64,000 nucleotides of DNA from Acholoe squamosa (Eukaryota > Annelida > Polychaeta > Phyllodocida > Polynoidae), in contig OX439042.1 in the NCBI GenBank assembly GCA_949317995.1, positions 13,929,174 through 13,993,173 on the forward strand. The letters run 5' to 3'. A program made the position numbers and the translations under genes. Below are positions 34,401 to 46,235 of the stretch, piece after piece (the first letter of the stretch is position 1; every line of letters starts with the position of its first letter). The notes under the pieces are model-generated. The model saw only the letters and a program-made list of their open reading frames with translations. It searched no databases and was not told the DNA's origin.

Positions 34401-35118
34401 ATTTGAGTCACCACAATTGGACCCTTTTTGACAACTCAAATGATCCTTTTTGACAACTCAAATGATCCTTCCCAGTGTTTGGAAATTATGGAAAATGTCT
34501 TAAAAAGATACTTGGATACACAATGCCCGGTAAAAAGGTTTAAGGTTAAGGAAATTCCTAACCCATGGATGACAAATGAACTCTTGGAAAAAATGAATGA
34601 CAGAAATGCATTTTACTTGAGGCAAGGACGGACGTCAGTGTCATTACCTGGTATAGAGCTAGAGTCTGTCGTAATAATGTTAATGCACAAATACAAAAAG
34701 CAAAAGAGACATATTATGATGAATTGTCTGATTCCCTTGCAAAGGATTCTAAAAAGTTCTGGACCTGCCACAAAGATATTTTACCATCTAGTAAGTCAAA
34801 TACAAAAACCATTAATCTGGTGGATGAAACGGGCAAAGAAATTACTCTTGGGAATACTTCCCAATATATTAATGATTTTTTTACGCAAATTGGACCGCGC
34901 CTAGCACAGTTACATAACACCGACTTTACTTTTAAGGGGAAAAGGTGTGCCGTTGACATGCCTGACATTGAATTTACAGATGAAGAAATTATAAATTGTA
35001 TAAAGGAAATTGATGTCTCCAAATCCTCAACTATTGAATACTTGTCTTCTAATGTATTTAAACAAGCTATGTTACACATGCCACAACATCTTATAAGATT
35101 AATAGGACTATGTATTAA
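34401..35118 (+). pseudogene. LINE copy 1 ORF2: linker between endonuclease and RT
   Basis: Two overlapping frames contain NPWMTNELLEKMNDRNAFYL and, later, KKFWTCHKDILPS with a NDFFTQIGP segment, which are standard linker texts of CR1/Jockey-type ORF2. It reads into the site of the 35119 insertion (LCIN at the junction). Confidence 0.7.
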
Positions 35119-37250
35119 ATGGGCCAAATTTTTGAATGTGGCACATTTGGCCCTGATAAATCAAAAACAGTGAAATTCAAAATAAGTTACACTTTATTAC
35201 ATTCAAAGAGCAATGTCTTGGCTGCATAAAAACACCTGACATACGCAGCAACTCCTAGCGGGTCCGTTTTTATAAGCGTTCAAAGATAATCTGTTGTAAT
35301 TTGTGTTACTCCCTGCTCGAAATTCAGAGACCAACTAGATATACCTCTTAACTATATCCTAGTGACTCCTAAATTCATTTACAACATCTACTAGTAAGTA
35401 TGTATCATGATTCAAAAAATAAATATGTTTCTTCAAATACTTTCAGAGATATCGGATATTAAACTTTTGTCATTGACTGATTTTTCTGAGAATTTTTTTC
35501 TAAAACCCCAATTTTCATCTCACTTTGTTAAAAGGTGTCAAATAACCACCAACTTTCATCTACATTAACTTCAATATGCATACTTTAATATGCAACTACC
35601 ATCTGTTCCATATCTAGCAGTAGTTTGTGATAGAACTGGTCACAAGTTGGACCACAATTTGGTTTTTTTTAGCAGGGAGTAACATGTTACTCCCTGCCCA
35701 AATTTAATTTCACCCCCCAAATAGCACAAAGTGCAAATTATGTACACAAATCTACATAAATAGATTAGGGGGACTCCATAACAAGCAAATCAAACAGTAG
35801 TAGGTGGAGTTTGATGGATATTCCTCAAAAAAATTACAACATTTTCCTATCAAGTGTTACTCTCTGCTCAAATTTCAAATTCCACCATTGATTGGGTTAG
35901 TGGGGCAAAATAACTGCAGGTGGGTAACATATAACACATTTTTCTGAATAAGTGACAAGTGCATCTATCATAAAAGCCACAAAAAACAGTAATCTTTACA
36001 ATATTAGGGACATGAGATGTGAAACAGACACTTAACGTATTGGGATCATAACCAAATACTCCAGGAAGATACAGGAGTGTATAATCTATCATCAGGATAT
36101 CATATATACACATTTTGATAACTGAGGGAAAGGAGAGTGAGCTTTAGCGGCAGAATCTATTTTGAGCAGGGAGTAACACACATAGGGCACGGGCAGGCAA
36201 CATGCTTCAACCCCATATAACGCCCAGTCATTTAGAAATAGTGGTAAAATGTCACCACTTACCAATGGACAACATTGGTTTTTGTCAAAATAAAAGCATT
36301 TGGACCCCAAGAAAGTACATCAATGTGTGCCCTAGACCTTCATACATGTTATTAAGGTGAATTTTTGGCTGATCCCTTACCCTTTTTTGCTGTAGGAATA
36401 ACAATTGTCTGTAAAATTGGACAAAAAGAGGATCAAACGATAGCTGGAAGTGTCCTTGTTGTGATTAAAAAAGAACTTAGAATTATGAGCAGAGAGTAAC
36501 ATCCGATCATATTTTATGGTCTACAAATGGCACAAGGAGTCAATATTCGACCAATTTTTGTTCATGATTAATTAGGGGGTGCCAATACACTATGCAAAGG
36601 AAAAATTTACTGTAAAGAAGCAGTAGAATTTGATTCATTAACCAAAATGTTAAATGTTACTCCCTGCTCAAAAATGTGTATGCTAATACACTTTAGGGCA
36701 AGGACTAAAAGATAATGGGTGTGGCCGCAACTTTTTTATACCATATAAACCCTTCAAATGTCCCTCAAAATTAAGTGCAGCATGGATGGTAGAAACAGAA
36801 TATTTCATTGGTATTTTTAGGAGGTTTATTTTTGAGCAGGGAGTAACATAATGCTACCTTTATTTAGTATGAAGGGGGAGAAAAAAAATCTACCATGTAC
36901 ACCAGGTTAAAACTCTTTGGATCTCAGAGTTAACATATGTATTGAATTCCAAAAGTGATTTTCAGTGGTTTTGTACAGTATAAGCAGCATGTGGGGGGTG
37001 TGAAAAATTGTATTTTCTAGGGAAATACACACTTTTTGGTCTTTTTTCAATTCTGTAGACCCATAATTCAAAATGATTATGGTCCAATTTGCTCAAGTTT
37101 ACACTCATTTGAAAGCTTAGGATGTTTTCTCTAGGATGATACCATAAAACACCAGGCTAGTGCATAGGTTTTGACCCTATTGGTAGGTAAAGCTTAAAAT
37201 TAAAAACCCTGTAAAATGCTAAAAGTACCATTTTCAAAAATTTGGCCCAT
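35119..37250. mobile_element. 2.1-kb non-autonomous DNA transposon, Harbinger-like, inside the LINE
   Basis: Inverted ends ATGGGCCAAATTTTTGAA, flanked by TAA on both sides (35116-35118, 37251-37253). Removing element plus one TAA restores an open LINE frame (tgt att aat atg agt). The TAA duplication fits PIF/Harbinger. It has no transposase frame. The motif TGAGCAGGGAGTAACA occurs eight times: + at 35671, 36163, 36486, 36833; - at 35304, 35685, 35855, 36655. The copies at 35671 and 35685 abut as a 26-bp palindrome. Degenerate longer units surround some copies (compare 35770-35870 with 36575-36670). Confidence 0.85.
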
Positions 37251-38538
37251 TAATATGAGTTGTATACCTGACGGCTGGAAAATAGCAACAGTGACACGGC
37301 TGCCTAAGGGGGGGGGGGCACTTGAATGTATCAAACTATAGACCAATAAGTGTTTTACCTATTCCAGGAAAATTTATTGAGCGCTTGATCCACACAAAAC
37401 TTAGTGAGCATTTAGAAAATTATGATATATTATCAAAAAAACCAGGGAGGCTACCAGAAGGGTAAATCAACTTTAGATTCTATTAATGTTTTCGTAAACC
37501 ACATTCTAAAAAACAGAAATTCAGGAAATATAACTTTAGCAGTCTTTATTGATATCAAAAAGGCTTTTGATTCAGTAAATCACTTAAAACTTCTGAACAA
37601 ATTACAACAATATGGCATACGCAACAGGACTTTGACCCTAGTCGAAAACTATTTATCTCAGCATCAACAGTGCGCAATAGCTAGCCATGTCAGATCTGCA
37701 ACCAATTATCTAAGGTCCCTTGTTTTTTCTCTTGTATATTAATGACTGTATTTCTAAACTTGATACCCATCATCAGATCATACTGTTTTATATGCCGATG
37801 ACTCAGTTTTGTTTGTAACCGGTAGAAATATAAATATTTTGAGTGAGCAATTACAAATAGCATTGCAAAATTTTTCTCATTGGGCTACATCAAATAAACT
37901 GACCACGAATTCAAACTAAAATAATGACGTGTGCATCCTCAAAAAGGTTTTAACAAATTACAAAAACCTAAGATTGTGGTTGATGGTAAAACCATCATGA
38001 ATGTAGTTTAGACCAAGAGCTTTACTTTACCATGTATGCACGTTCAGTTATTAAGAGCATACGGTATAAGTTATTATTATTGTACAAAGTGAGGAAATTC
38101 ATGTCTAATAGAGTGAGATTACATATCTACAAAGCTCATATACTGCCCACCTTCGACTATTGTGACATATTGTATCATAGTGCTAAGGTTGAGAATCTTA
38201 ATGAAATGCAACGCTTACAGAAGAAATGTTTAAAATCACGTATGGATCTCCATGTCTTAACTCTGACAGATTATATTCATAGAATTACCAAAATATCATT
38301 GTTGGAGAATAGACGGGAATGCCATGCTAAGATTCATGCACATAAAAGGTCATTAAACCCTGAATTTTGTAAAGTGAATGTAAGAGAAACTAGACTTAGC
38401 ACTGCTCCAGTTTTACAGTATGACATTATTAAATACAAAGTATATGAGAAAAGTCCTGAAGTAATATCTGCCGAGTTGTGGAATGCTCTTCCAACATCAC
38501 TCAGAATTGTTAAAGACCATGATAGTTCAAGTCTGTAG
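37251..38538 (+). pseudogene. LINE copy 1 ORF2: reverse transcriptase and C-terminus
   Basis: Starts CIPDGWKIATVTRLPK, then a shift, then [24 protein letters not shown], then LYADDSVLF (catalytic YADD, about 37776-37802). The C-terminal part 38032-38538 has LPTFDYCDILYHSA and AELWNALPTSLR. The sequence is broken into at least three frames, and the GVPQGSILGPLLF block is eroded. Relatives: CR1/Jockey group, not resolved further. Confidence 0.8.
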
Positions 38539-38640
38539 TCAAAACTGAAATTATAATATCCCAGATTAATCTGTGCAGTATTACACTGTAAGCCTTGGGT
38601 ACCGGCACAAGAACATGGTGATATAAAAAAAAGGGGGGGG

Positions 38641-39330
38641 GGTGAGTGCGTTATTTTACATGTATTAAGGTAAATTCTGCTGCTGCCGTTCCTAATAAGA
38701 ATATATCTCTTTACCTAATATGATAATTCCTTTCATGATGTAATCTTTGAAGGTAACATTAATATGGATCCCCAACACAACAGCTTCACTGACAGGTGGA
38801 TACCATTAGCTTTTACCCAATTTAGAGAAATCTGGTTATGGTTATGGATTGATGTACATGAATTAAATTGTGGCTAATAAAGATTAAAGTATTTAAAAAA
38901 ATAAAGGAGTTACAGATAGTAGACTCTGTACATTCCAGTACAAAAATACTGCCCAGGAGGCTATTCCAAAATGGTGGTACTTTACGAATGTGTTGGATTA
39001 TAAATCCTCTGGGCCGCATGAAAATGCCTAGGTATTTCCAAACCATGTACTAGCAGTTAAGTGTCAACAATTTATGAGGGTAGCATTGCGTTTTAACATA
39101 TTATGTGCCTTCTTGTTTTCCCGATACATAAAGGTAAAATATCTAGATAGCTTTTGACAGTGTTGGATCTATGGTTTAAGCCATCCCTACAGGTCTTGCC
39201 TTGTACTAATGCTAAAATCTGTGTGTTACTGTATGGAGGAAAAGGCTTCTAGTGCCAATGTAGAAGTTGCCTTATATTTCTTTAAAGCACAATATATCCA
39301 AGATATATCCAAACCTTTTTTTTCTTTTTA
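38641..39330. other. intergenic, nothing recognised
   Basis: Starts after the LINE tail and a G-run. Two opposite short frames at 38822-39053 are shadows of each other. Confidence 0.45.
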
Positions 39331-39338
39331 TTTTCTAG

Positions 39339-39683
39339 GTTTTCCTTCTCACGATGCACTGATGTGCATAGTACTGAAATAACTACATGCACTGATGAGG
39401 TGAAACAAGCTATGAGCGCGTCATCCCTTGAAGGGCTTCCTAGGATAACGGTGGCCCGCAACAACCTCGATTGTAGCAGTTATCTCCTTCCTCTGTATTT
39501 GTGCAGTGACTGTATATTCTAATCTTGCTCCATATCTTAGCAATCCTCAAGTTGTTAATGTTGAGGAAAAACTTATAGTCCCAAAGGATCCAAATAGGAT
39601 GGTACCATTTCCAACTGCTGCGGTATGTAATACAAATCCCTTCAGCAGCAGTCCATTTGACTTTGAAAAGAAAAACATCGCCA
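39339..39683 (+). pseudogene. psi2: 5' end of a DEG/ENaC channel gene
   Basis: Homologous to copy 1 from its 5' UTR splice acceptor (TTTTATTTTCTAG at 39326-39338) to about residue 104 (KKNI). The start codon reads ATA, SLKG reads SLEG, and a net 14-base deletion removes RTIWS-equivalent codons and shifts the frame before TM1. After that VNVEEKLI, DPN and AVCNTNPFSSS are readable. Homology stops abruptly at 39683. Presence of the intron acceptor shows DNA-level duplication, not retroposition. Confidence 0.9.
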
Positions 39684-40172
39684 TATCATTATGTACTTTT
39701 TGTGAAAAAGGCTTATTTATTGTGTTTTCAGACATTATTATGGTTTATAATGTATTTACAGCTTAATCATTGATTTCAAATATGAATAACGACCTATGTT
39801 CAAATAGGGATTCTGACATGACTACTAGGAATATTTAACACAATGATATCTCATTTTAAAGATCTTGAGATGAACTTTGATAATGAATTTCCCTGCAGAG
39901 GGGTGTTTTTGCTTGCCTGGTCACATATATAGCAATCTAAATTACCTATCATTATGTCCAATTGTATTTGAGTGTTGAAATCCGTATGAATAAATACTCA
40001 AACCAAAAACACACATTTATAACTGGTTTAATTGGATTGGTTTCCCTTACCAGGTCTACTCAACGCTTGGGTACGACAATCCATTGCAAAAGTAATAAGG
40101 TTCACTTGGCAAGACTACAAAGGATTGGCATGAATATCTGGGGTTTCCCTTCGCATGTCTACCTAGATATAC
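39684..40172. other. intergenic, ends in a minisatellite-like unit
   Basis: The last about 60 bases (GGCATGAATATCTGGGGTTT, GTCTACCTAGATATACAT) match the repeat at 41151-41600. Nothing coding. Confidence 0.5.
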
Positions 40173-40187
40173 ATTAAGCTAATAGAT

Positions 40188-40252
40188 GATGGATATCGGG
40201 GCCCTAGGGCTGTATATACAGCATATACAGCCCGTGGGCCCCGATATTCATC
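40188..40252. repeat. 65-bp hairpin, 30-bp arms
   Basis: Arms 40188-40217 and 40223-40252 are reverse complements with about three mismatches (core ATATCGGGGCCC). The loop is acagc. Confidence 0.85.
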
Positions 40253-40429
40253 ACCTAATAGGTTTATACCACCATTTCCTCCATTTTGTATTAATTTCTT
40301 ACCTGATATCCACAGAATATTGCCAGGAGAAGATATTTTGTAAAAGCATGCGATCCGGCCCGGGTCACCGCTCTGCGCGAAGCCATTGTTTTTGTTTCTT
40401 GCTGAGAGATGAACCGCCGTGTTCACACT

Positions 40430-40825
40430 CACTTTTCATATGGAATCCAACCATGGCATGTTATAATATTGAAATCCCAAGAAGTTTTCGATCCATAGAC
40501 GAGGAATGCGTGCTAATTTTCTCCATTTTCTTCGATATAAATAAGAATCCATTGATTTTCCAAACCGGTCCGAAATTTCCGGCGTCTTCCTCGTACGACG
40601 AGCAGATGACCTATATTTACATCCGGGCCACTGACACACTTTCGCCAGACAAGGAGGCGGGTGGGAATGGCCGGACCGCGACTCGCGTACGTTAGGAAAA
40701 TCAATGGATTCTTATTTATATCGAAAATGGAGAAAATTAGCACGCATTCCTTGTCTATGGATCGAAAACGTCTTGGGATTTCAATATTATAACATGCCAT
40801 GGTTGGATTCCATACGAAAACTGAC
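40430..40825. repeat. large palindrome, about 131-bp arms
   Basis: Arms 40430-40561 and 40695-40825 are inverted copies with few differences (for instance CCATGGCATGTTATAATATT near 40450 and its complement near 40785). The spacer (40562-40694) is more GC-rich. It encodes mirror frames that are not real proteins. It may be a foldback element or an inverted duplication. Confidence 0.85.
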
Positions 40826-40892
40826 TGGAAACGTAGCACTAGGACCTCAGGTTAGAATTTATTTACTTTCGCATTGGATTTCATCACCGTTC

Positions 40893-41150
40893 AGTGTGGC
40901 GCTATGGCTAAGGCCTTCGCCTACCACCACTGCGGCCGGGGTTCAATCCTCATACGAGTTGGCACGATTTTTCACAATGGAAAATGGCTAGATTAACTTT
41001 GTATAGCTGCCATAATTTCCAAAAGTTCAACTTGACCCCGAAAAAGTATATACCAAAAATTTCAAAAATGCACATGTGTGGTATATGCAGAATAATGCAC
41101 GGCTAAACTGCATATAAACCCACCGGAAGTCCCGAAATCGTGGTATAATG
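40893..41150 (+). mobile_element. tRNA-derived SINE, second type
   Basis: Head with A box TGGCGCTATGGCTAAGG (40896) and B box GGTTCAATCC (40939-40948), then a body ending CCCGAAATCGTGGTATAAT. The tail matches the SINE at 31182-31477, while the heads differ. Confidence 0.6.
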
Positions 41151-41610
41151 GTATATATGAATAGAGGGGATTGATAATATTGGCATGAGTAGATGGGTCC
41201 CCTTTGCATATCTTCCTTGACAACAGGGGTTTCCCTTCGCACGTCTACCTAGATATACATTGGTATATATGAATAGAGGGGATTGATAATAATGGCATGA
41301 GTAGATGGGTCCCCTTTGCATATCTTCCTTGACAACAGTGATTATATGAATACATAGGTTTCTCTTGGCACGTCTTCCTAGATAGCAGTGGTGTAAATCT
41401 AGTATGGGTTCCACTTGGCACATCTACCTAGAATGAATGGCCATGATTAGCTGGGTTCCCCTTTGCATGTCTAACATAATACAAGTGGTGATATGAATAT
41501 AGATGCCTTCCTTGGGCAGGGCTACCCAGATAACAGTGGTATGAAGAGATGGGTTTACCTTGGGCAGGTCTAGTATGATAACAGTGGTGTGAAATACCAG
41601 TTGTCAGTAG
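41151..41610. repeat. degenerate about 50-bp minisatellite
   Basis: Units of the form GATAACAGTGG.ATGA.TAGATGGGTTTCCCTT.GCA.GTCTACCTA repeat with drift. A near-identical block recurs at 41150-41228 and 41261-41338 (111-bp period). Single units also appear at 23745, 27831 and 40120. Confidence 0.75.
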
Positions 41611-42749
41611 CCAGGTAGGGGGGATGTAGACAGCAGTGGGTGATATACAGCTGCCCTGTAGGGTGTTTCAGAAGGAAATAATGTCTACAACCAGTTGTAG
41701 GGAGATATTATTGCAGTTTTAATAGTGATCGTAGGCTTAAGACAGGTGTTTCTAAACGCTGTTTATTATGTTACCTATTTCATGACTTAAAATTAGTGCT
41801 ATAGCTAATGTTGTTGTGAAACAGACAGCAGTTGTAGGTTGCCACCTATGACTGAACCAGTTGTAGACTGTAACATCATTTATAACTCTGGTTGTAAGTT
41901 ATAGTTTCAATTGCAGACAGAATGTCATAGTTGAGAGGGAAATCCATCTGAGTCACATGACATATACCTTCTTGACTACACATGGTCTATCTCAGCAAAC
42001 AACCTGGGGAGAGAGGGCTACTTGAAGTTGAGCTTTATGTGTCTGAGAAGAGGTCAACCCAAGGGTTATTATTATTTCGACCCCCCCCCCATCAAAGGGG
42101 TAAAATATATTCAAGCCCCAAGTCAAGGGGTCGAAAAAATTCTAGCCCCTCTCCATACCCACCCCACCCCCACCTGCTGTTAATAAAAATTATCACTGCC
42201 TTACATTGTGGCATGTTATTGATGACTAGTAGGCCTTATATTAGATATTCTGAGCATTTGGATTTGAATACATCTACAATAGATCTAGTAACTTGCCAAA
42301 CTGGACAGCTGGATTGTTCCCCATTGACTTTTAGTCTTTGAAGTTTTTCCTAGGTCTTTAGTGGCTACTGCCTCCCCCCCCCCCACCCCCAACCATTCAA
42401 TCAATCAAAAGTAAAATGTGACCTACTACTGTAACATTAGCAATAGCCCACACTACATAGCCTACTATAGTTACCTACTGTAGTAATCTCACTATAGTGT
42501 AGACCTGTTGTACACTGTAAAGTTATGACTGTTTTAAGAGTGATCTTAACCAAACCATAGCACAAGGAAACTCTTTTCCTTGATTTGAAGGTCTGAAAGA
42601 AGATATTAACTAATAAGAAAAGAGGTATGATATATTCTCAACATGCAGAACCCATAGGAGTTTTTCTCCCTCCTCAAAACCTAATATTTCCTGTTTGATG
42701 TGGATGAAATAGGTCCACATAAATAGGCCTCTAGAAACACCCACCACTG
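41611..42749. other. intergenic with one eroded GGGTGTTTCAGAAG MITE
   Basis: About 41660-41930 begins GGGTGTTTCAGAAGG and follows the element at 42750 for over 100 bases, with no right end found. C-runs at 42080 and 42375. Nothing coding. Confidence 0.5.
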
Positions 42750-42989
42750 TGGGGTGTTTCAGAAGCAGGTAATGTTTACAACTGGTCATAGGAGATATGA
42801 TAGCAGTTTTAATAGTGATTGTAGGCTTAAAACTGCATGTTTTTCTAAAGCATTGCCATTATCTTACTGTGTCTATAACTATATGACTGGCGAGAGATGA
42901 TAATGGTTGCAGTTGTAAGTTTAGAATCTAACAGTTTTAGAAACAGATATTTAATGTTCATTATCATGTCCGGCTTCTGAAACACCCCA
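42750..42989. mobile_element. 240-bp MITE with TGGGGTGTTTCAGAAGC ends
   Basis: 17-bp inverted ends, CTG flanking both sides (a possible 3-bp duplication). Non-coding. Related pieces lie at 41660-41930 and 43624-43793. Confidence 0.75.
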
Positions 42990-43623
42990 CTGGGGTAGCT
43001 GTTGATGTGCGGTTAAGGGAATAGTGAGGGATGTGAACTCTCTCCCCCCCCCCCCCCACTGGCCACAGTAGTGCCCAAAGAAGGATTGAGTATGGGGAAT
43101 CTGATGAGGAGAGGGGTTTCATGGAATTTTTCGAAGCAGGAGGCTATTTTTACCTGTCCTAACTTATGTAAAGTAATCAATCATACTATTCATTTGCTTT
43201 AGAATTTGATATCAATCACGACCACAACGACCTCTAATGGGGATCTCAAGTGGAAGAGGGCAGCAGAAGGTCTCTGATTTCTTGAACAATGGGAGGGGGT
43301 GGCTGTGAAAATTAGGACGCTTTATAACATGCTGTCAAATGCTAAAGAGGAAAGAGGGAGGGGCCCGGGGAGGGGCCACAGTTTTGTAGTTGGTACCTCA
43401 ATAGAGAGGTCCGTTCCCCTTTCCCATTGGCTGGTGAGTGTCTTAGGTCAAGGAACTAAATCCATTTCCTCTTTGTTTCTATATAGCAAAACACACAAAA
43501 ACAGCCGCCTAAAATGTTTGTTGGTAAAAGTTTCAACCATAGCAGGAATCACTCATCCCTCATACACAATGTGACAGAATGTTGGATAAGCTTAACCCTG
43601 AAAATCTTAAATAAGTATTTATA
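42990..43623. other. intergenic, nothing recognised
   Basis: A C-run at 43044 and a G-rich patch near 43350. No supported gene. Confidence 0.45.
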
Positions 43624-43793
43624 ACTATAGCTATAACTTTAGTTGTATCTTGTTCTGAAACAGCTAAAGTTATAGTTTACAACTGAGATATAACTGGTGA
43701 GAGATAAGAATGGTTGTAGTTGTAAGTTTAGAGGCTAACCGTTTTAGAAACAGATTAATGTTCATTATCATGTCCAGCTTCTGAAACACCCCA
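43624..43793. mobile_element. right part of a second TGGGGTGTTTC MITE
   Basis: Matches the right two thirds of 42750-42989 and ends GCTTCTGAAACACCCCA. The left terminal repeat is missing. Confidence 0.65.
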
Positions 43794-44881
43794 CAGGCCA
43801 GGTAAACACAGGAGGAGGAGGATGTGGGAGGGCTACTGGAGGAGGAGGCCTGTTCACCCCCTATATTAGTGTTGTCCACGGCAGTAGGAACACCTATATC
43901 TGTATACCCTATCGACCTGGAGACTATGTGATAGCCATCTGTTGGTGAACTCGCTGATCTCACGGGGAGGATTACCACTTTTTTTTAACTCAAGGTAAGT
44001 ACAATTTGATAGACAATGTCAGTGCATATGTTTTTTTGGCGGCAGGGTGAGGGGATGGGTGGGGTTGTGAACATGTGCTGTTGTATTCTAGCAATATCAG
44101 GCCCACATGGACGTTTCTTGAAACCAACAGGTGGCATTATAAATCCCACTAACAAGGGTTAGAATTAGAGAGTTACAGATGGCCTGACATTTTCTACAGA
44201 TTGACAGATGACATTTGTTTAGGACCCCAGCCACAACCCCCCCCCCCTCACCCTAAACGTCGAATCACACTTATTGGCAAATTATTACAGTTATTTTTTT
44301 ACTGGAACTGAGCAATACATTGAAGCCTATACAGAAAGTGGAATTGTATACTTTTATGTACAATGGGACAGCATTATTTTATATAAGAGTAAAGTTGGTG
44401 TTTCTAAAAAATGTCTATACATCAAGCATCTGAAGGTTTACTATGCCTCTGCATTTTCCTCCTTTTAGTTCAAATGTAGTGAGAAAGTCCTAGACAATTC
44501 ATTCACTTATAGAGTCCTTATAGGTTAGACCTCGTAGTCTGAATACAGAACCAATAGCAAGATAACGTACAACCCTCGTGTGAAGCCTGCAGTCAGACAC
44601 TGTCTATATTTATCCCAACCCACGTGGCTCTGATACAACTCACCAGCGGTTTCTCACTGCCGCCATTTGTTGACAAATTCATACACTACCCTGAAAATTG
44701 GAATCCATAACTTTAACATACTAGCCTACTAGTACTAGGCCCACATCATGGCTTGTCATAACACTCATGGCATTTTTCTATAATTCAGGTAGTTGTAGCT
44801 AGATATAAAGGATGTTTCGGTTGCTGCAACATATTGTAGCTGCAATAAGTTTCTACATTGATACCTTTGCCCTTCAGGTTT

Positions 44882-44885
<4 letters not shown>
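43794..44885. other. intergenic, nothing recognised
   Basis: No coding region or repeat seen apart from short C-runs. Confidence 0.45.

Positions 44886-44955
<70 letters not shown>
44886..44955. repeat. (TA)n microsatellite
   Basis: About 34 TA units. Confidence 0.95.
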
Positions 44956-44960
<5 letters not shown>

Positions 44961-46037
44961 TAACTTTCTCTGCTCATACTACCTCATAGTACTTTGTGAC
45001 TCAAAGGCTAAAAGTATGAATATCATTTTATCCAGATGAAAAATTGATTACCATAATAAAAATAATATATCTGTGATTATTCTTCTCCATGGAAATGCAC
45101 ACCATTACATTTTGTAAGATATAAATATGAAACACTACTAATCCAATAACGCATGCCGCAATGGCCCGTTTAAGCACAAGGATAGTACCAGTCTCAAATA
45201 GCCATTGGGGTAATGGGGTATTGAACTAAAAAAATATCCAATTTGATATGCATCGGTCTCAAACAATGGTCAAGGCTACAGGAGTATTGAAATTTAGCAT
45301 GCCCAGGCATTTGAATGGGCCACTACAGTACCAAGGATGCCGCTGGTGTCGCATGGTGGAGCTCCGGCATATGGTTTGAGGCAATGCCAATTGACTCCAC
45401 TACATGTGGACAACTACAAGTGTGGGCATATCCGTGTTGGTATCATAAAAGGTAGCATTTATATTGTGAAGTCTTTATCATGGTGTGGAATGTTACAAGT
45501 CTTTATTCCTGATGGGAATATCTCACAAAAACCATGGTATAAAACGGTAATAATGTTAATCTCAAGCTTGCAGAGCCTCATGCTAGGGAGAGGCCAATAT
45601 TAGTCGTTGGTGATGTTATCTATATAATATGTCCTTCAAAACTAGTTACCAGTTTTAGTCAACCGATCGAAGGTACATTTGGGACAGATATTTGCCATTT
45701 CCTGCCCAATATCACAGTATAGAACTGGGAAATACAATAAGCCCCTACTACTTACCATTCGCAATGTGCTTTTATATTTACTTTTACCCCCAGCCTCCGT
45801 GCTTGTTCCCGCTGGGAATAGTTTATGAAACAGTAATTTGGACAATTATAACTTATTTAACTAAACAATATCTACTCAACCCGAGAAACATATTCATAGT
45901 TGTCATCATTAAAGACCTGCCCAAAGAATAGCAGTCCACAACTGTCTTTCAAATATTAGGGATATAAGGAAAAACAAGGGATGAAAGAGTTTCAGTGATT
46001 GTGTTGTTTAGGTGTGGCTCCTGCTTATTATGTAATA
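44956..46037. other. intergenic, nothing recognised
   Basis: Only short open frames, none with family signature. Confidence 0.45.
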
Positions 46038-46235
46038 CCAGTGAGTGAGTAAGTGAGTGAGTAATAGATGTTTAACGCCATTTCGACAACTAAGGTCATA
46101 TTCACGGCGAGAACAATATTACACATTTTCACAGAGGAATGTGTGGGTGCCCACCGATATGTGCACCACACACATCATGAGAGAATAGGAAAGAGGAGAA
46201 ATAGACCCTTTTTAGGGGGCTAGGAAAGCCCATGA
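46038..46235 (+). repeat. short interspersed repeat, copy 1
   Basis: GTGAGTGAGTAA, then TTTAACGCCATTTCGACA and GGAATGTGTGGGTGCCCAC, matched by an inverted copy at 56868-57045. SINE-like in size, but no tRNA boxes were identified. Confidence 0.75.

Larger units (their letters stand above)
31480..38640 (+). mobile_element. LINE copy 1 (NADAR-type ORF1), with an inserted DNA element
   Basis: Order: ORF1 31639-33015, spacer 33016-33612, ORF2 endonuclease 33613-about 34400, linker to 35118, a 2.1-kb insertion (35119-37250), reverse transcriptase and C-terminal part 37251-38538, 3' end with an A-run near 38632. The RT has [13 protein letters not shown], a YADD box near 37784 and a C-terminal region of the CR1/Jockey/Rex kind. 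ORF1 has two in-frame stops and ORF2 several frameshifts, so it is dead. The 5' limit is approximate, just after the SINE. Confidence 0.8.

Noticed and set aside
35868-36310. Two minus frames (72 and 81 codons) in the Harbinger-like element
   Set aside because: Short, cross the repeated motif, and lack transposase signatures.
40436-40840. Mirror-image frames on both strands
   Set aside because: Product of a large palindrome, not two genes.
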